Shown: piece after piece, positions 7,115-8,340 of the stretch
Position numbering within the stretch: the first letter of the stretch is position 1
Layout of the letters: every line of letters starts with the position of its first letter
Source of the DNA: an uncultured Aquincola sp.
GTDB lineage: Bacteria > Pseudomonadota > Gammaproteobacteria > Burkholderiales > Burkholderiaceae
NCBI GenBank assembly: GCA_937883885.1
Contig: CAKZXL010000471.1
Span: forward strand, 1-8,340
Direction: 5' to 3'
Length of the DNA: 8,340 nt
Program-made: the position numbers and the translations under genes
The notes under the pieces: model-generated
What the model was told of the DNA's origin: nothing
Seen by the model: only the letters and a program-made list of their open reading frames with translations
Database searches by the model: none

Positions 7115-7143
7115 AGAAAAGAGCCGGCCCGAAGCGGGCCGGC
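7115..7143 (-). terminator. Rho-independent terminator of the phage-type operon
   Basis: A perfect 9-bp stem GCCGGCCCG/CGGGCCGGC with an AAG/CTT loop (7123-7143) is followed on the minus strand by TCTTTTCT (7122 down to 7115). There is no T tract on the plus side, so it acts on the leftward transcript. It lies 75 bp beyond the stop of the DUF6283 gene. The stretch 7064-7217 holds this terminator and nothing else I can support. Confidence 0.8.
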
Positions 7144-7217
7144 GTCCCCGACAGCAGTTGCCACAACGAAGGGGATGTATCAACGGCGCCGAGGATACGC
7201 CGCTGGCCACGACTTTG

Positions 7218-7652
7218 CTACTCGTGGTCTGCTCGACAGGAAGCAAGCGCCGGGTCCTGCGCATCGACACCGTTGGCGACAGCCATTGCACGGTAGCTCG
7301 GGAAGAGCTCATGCCCACCGTCGTGCACCTGGGATAGGTCGAGTTCACCGCGGCTTTGCATGAGTCGGACACCAAGGTTGTTTTCGCTGTTGCGCAGCAG
7401 GAATCCGGCGCAAACGGCGGGCTTCTCCACCCCGCTGCTGTGGCATGCGAACGTGTTGGGCGCCATGTCGTAGGCCGTGCTCGCAGAGTGCTTAAAGGCC
7501 TCGGCAGGGAACTCGCCGACGGCGTCGCGGCGCCACGGGCATTTGGGACATGGCTCGCGGCGGTAGATACCGTTGCGGCCGCCCTCCACCGTCACGACCT
7601 GGTGGTCGACGCCAGCGGGGCGCACATTGGTGATTCGAGTTTGGCGGGCCAT
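7218..7652 (-). CDS. DUF6283 family cysteine-rich protein (phage-type)
   Basis: The 144-residue product matches the DUF6283 pattern: PCPKCPWRRDAVGEFPAEAF (34-53), TAYDMAPNTFACH (59-71), PAVCAGFLLR (78-87), and a C-terminal SYRAMAVANGVDAQDPALASCR (119-140). Cysteines C35, C38, C70, C81 and C139 plus H71 are spaced as a likely metal site, probably zinc; no function is established for the family. It is common in phages, prophages and actinobacterial/proteobacterial accessory regions. ATG 7652 overlaps the stop of the preceding gene by one base (TGATG), and GGGAG (7662-7658) lies 5 nt upstream, inside the end of that gene, so translation is probably coupled. It is the last gene of the leftward operon. 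Position beside a DUF1064 nuclease-like gene supports a phage origin. Confidence 0.85.
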   Translation of the reverse strand: MARQTRITNVRPAGVDHQVVTVEGGRNGIYRREPCPKCPWRRDAVGEFPAEAFKHSASTAYDMAPNTFACHSSGVEKPAVCAGFLLRNSENNLGVRLMQSRGELDLSQVHDGGHELFPSYRAMAVANGVDAQDPALASCRADHE

Positions 7653-8083
7653 CAGAACTCCCGAATCCGAATTCCGTGGAACTTGAGCATCATCTTCCTC
7701 TTCATGACGTAGGCCTTGTCCGCACGCGTCGGCGGTGATTTGGTGTCGTGTACCTCGCTGCGCCCGTCAGCGTAATCGACCACGAAGTCGGCGAAGTATC
7801 GGATCTCTCGCTCTCCCTCCTGCTTCTCGAGAAGGTCGAAGGGCACCTGGCGCCGGATGCGCACGACGCGCTCGGACGGGTCCCGCGCCTGACGGGCGAG
7901 CTCGAGCATCTGGTGGTGCTTGAGCTCCTTGCCGGAGTCGTACTTCTCGCCGTTGCAGACTAGGCCGCGCCGGTTGCCGAACTTGTTCTTGCGCTTGGCA
8001 GGGCCCTTGGATGCACTGGCGCCGCTGGCGAGCATGGACAGGTAATCCGCGGCGCTCATTCGCTCGGTCATGTCCCCAGGCAT
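7652..8083 (-). CDS. DUF1064 family phage protein, nuclease-like (PD-(D/E)xK type)
   Basis: The 143-residue product matches DUF1064, a family found almost only in phages and prophages and often described as a putative nuclease. After a variable N-terminus rich in Ala/Lys (1-34), the core reads KFGNRRGLVCNGEKYDSGKELKHHQML (34-60), RRQVPFDLL (78-86), IRYFADFVVDYADG (94-107) and a C-terminal MKRKMMLKFHGIRIREF (127-143). E53, D99 and the DxK pair D113-x-K115 sit where a PD-(D/E)xK site would be, so it could cut or resolve DNA. The exact substrate is not known. ATG 8083 is chosen because GGAGG (8098-8094) lies 10 nt upstream; the in-frame ATG at 8071 has no spaced Shine-Dalgarno. The previous gene ends 5 bp upstream and the next one overlaps by one base, so all three form one operon. 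Confidence 0.87.
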   Translation of the reverse strand: MPGDMTERMSAADYLSMLASGASASKGPAKRKNKFGNRRGLVCNGEKYDSGKELKHHQMLELARQARDPSERVVRIRRQVPFDLLEKQEGEREIRYFADFVVDYADGRSEVHDTKSPPTRADKAYVMKRKMMLKFHGIRIREF

Positions 8084-8088
8084 GCCGC

Positions 8089-8340
8089 TCAGGCCTCCAG
8101 CTGACCCATCAGGCGCCGCAACAGGCCTTCGTCGAACTCATGGAAGGACGACGAGATGCCCGTGGACACCAGGATGTGCGTGAGGAAGCGGCCGAGCTCG
8201 TAGACGTTCTCCGGGTCGATGCCGCTGGCAACGGCCAGCGGCCCGTCGCCGACAGCCTGGCGCATCGCATGAAGCTTGGAGGCCTGCGGGGGCACACCGG
8301 TGGCTGCGCCGCTCGTGGTCGGAATCATGCCCAGCGCCAA
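8089..8340 (-). CDS. C-terminal part of an unrecognised phage-operon protein (5' end beyond window)
   Basis: The frame is open to the right edge and stops at TGA 8091-8089, giving 83 or more visible residues. TTG at the edge and ATG at 8328-8326 are both possible starts, but the protein probably continues outside the window. Seen: a Pro/Thr/Ala-rich linker (MIPTTSGAATGVPPQASK), then an amphipathic helical part (AMRQAVGDGPLAVASGIDPENVYELGRFLTHILVSTGISSSFHEFDEGLLRRLMGQLEA). There are no cysteines, membrane helices or known motif. I recognise no family. It lies 5 bp upstream of the DUF1064 gene on the same strand, so it belongs to the same leftward operon and probably to the same phage module. 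Confidence 0.6.
   Translation of the reverse strand: MALGMIPTTSGAATGVPPQASKLHAMRQAVGDGPLAVASGIDPENVYELGRFLTHILVSTGISSSFHEFDEGLLRRLMGQLEA

Noticed and set aside
7088..7363. 91-residue plus-strand frame running through the terminator
   Set aside because: It crosses the hairpin at 7123-7143 and the antisense of DUF6283; the product is Arg/His-rich with no pattern.
7356..7712. 118-residue plus-strand frame
   Set aside because: It is antisense to DUF6283 and DUF1064, both recognised by motif.
1..8340. CRISPR array, tRNA, rRNA, insertion sequence
   Set aside because: No regularly spaced repeats, cloverleaf or CCA ends, rRNA-like stretches, transposase motifs or terminal inverted repeats were seen on reading; a dedicated search was not possible.

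Overview
The window is GC-rich and compactly coded on both strands. Base composition, codon choice and family content fit a betaproteobacterium, most likely Burkholderiales; this is an inference, because no rRNA, tRNA or other taxonomic marker is present. It looks like an accessory region: four unrelated small transcription units, followed at the right edge by a block of phage-type genes.

Layout. 1-231 (+) is the C-terminal end of a surface or secreted protein with an Ig-like beta-sandwich, closed by a clear Rho-independent terminator (256-277). 377-1330 (-) encodes a MYG1-family protein (DHH-like metal-dependent hydrolase/exonuclease). It is transcribed divergently from 1469-4816 (+), a 1115-residue protein with no domain I recognise. 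4962-5762 (+) encodes an exported, six-cysteine protein of unknown function; it has its own extended -10 promoter and a less GC-rich composition. 5833-6711 (-) encodes a type IV restriction endonuclease of the phosphorothioate-DNA-binding (SBD-HNH, McrA-like) group. 67 bp away and divergent is 6779-7063 (+), a 94-residue three-helix membrane protein.

The right end (7218-8340, -) is a three-gene operon. In transcription order it holds an unrecognised C-terminal fragment that runs off the window, a DUF1064 phage nuclease-like protein, and a DUF6283 cysteine-rich protein. The genes are separated by 5 bp and then overlap by one base (TGATG), and a strong terminator (7115-7143) ends the transcript. 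DUF1064 and DUF6283 are typical of phages and prophages, so the right boundary probably enters a prophage or a remnant of one.

Functional reading. The clearest defence gene is the phosphorothioate-sensing endonuclease, present without dnd/ssp modification genes in view. The most open question is the 1115-residue protein and its divergent MYG1 neighbour: a nuclease-superfamily protein next to a giant uncharacterised protein, between a restriction gene and a phage block. No link between them is proven by sequence alone.
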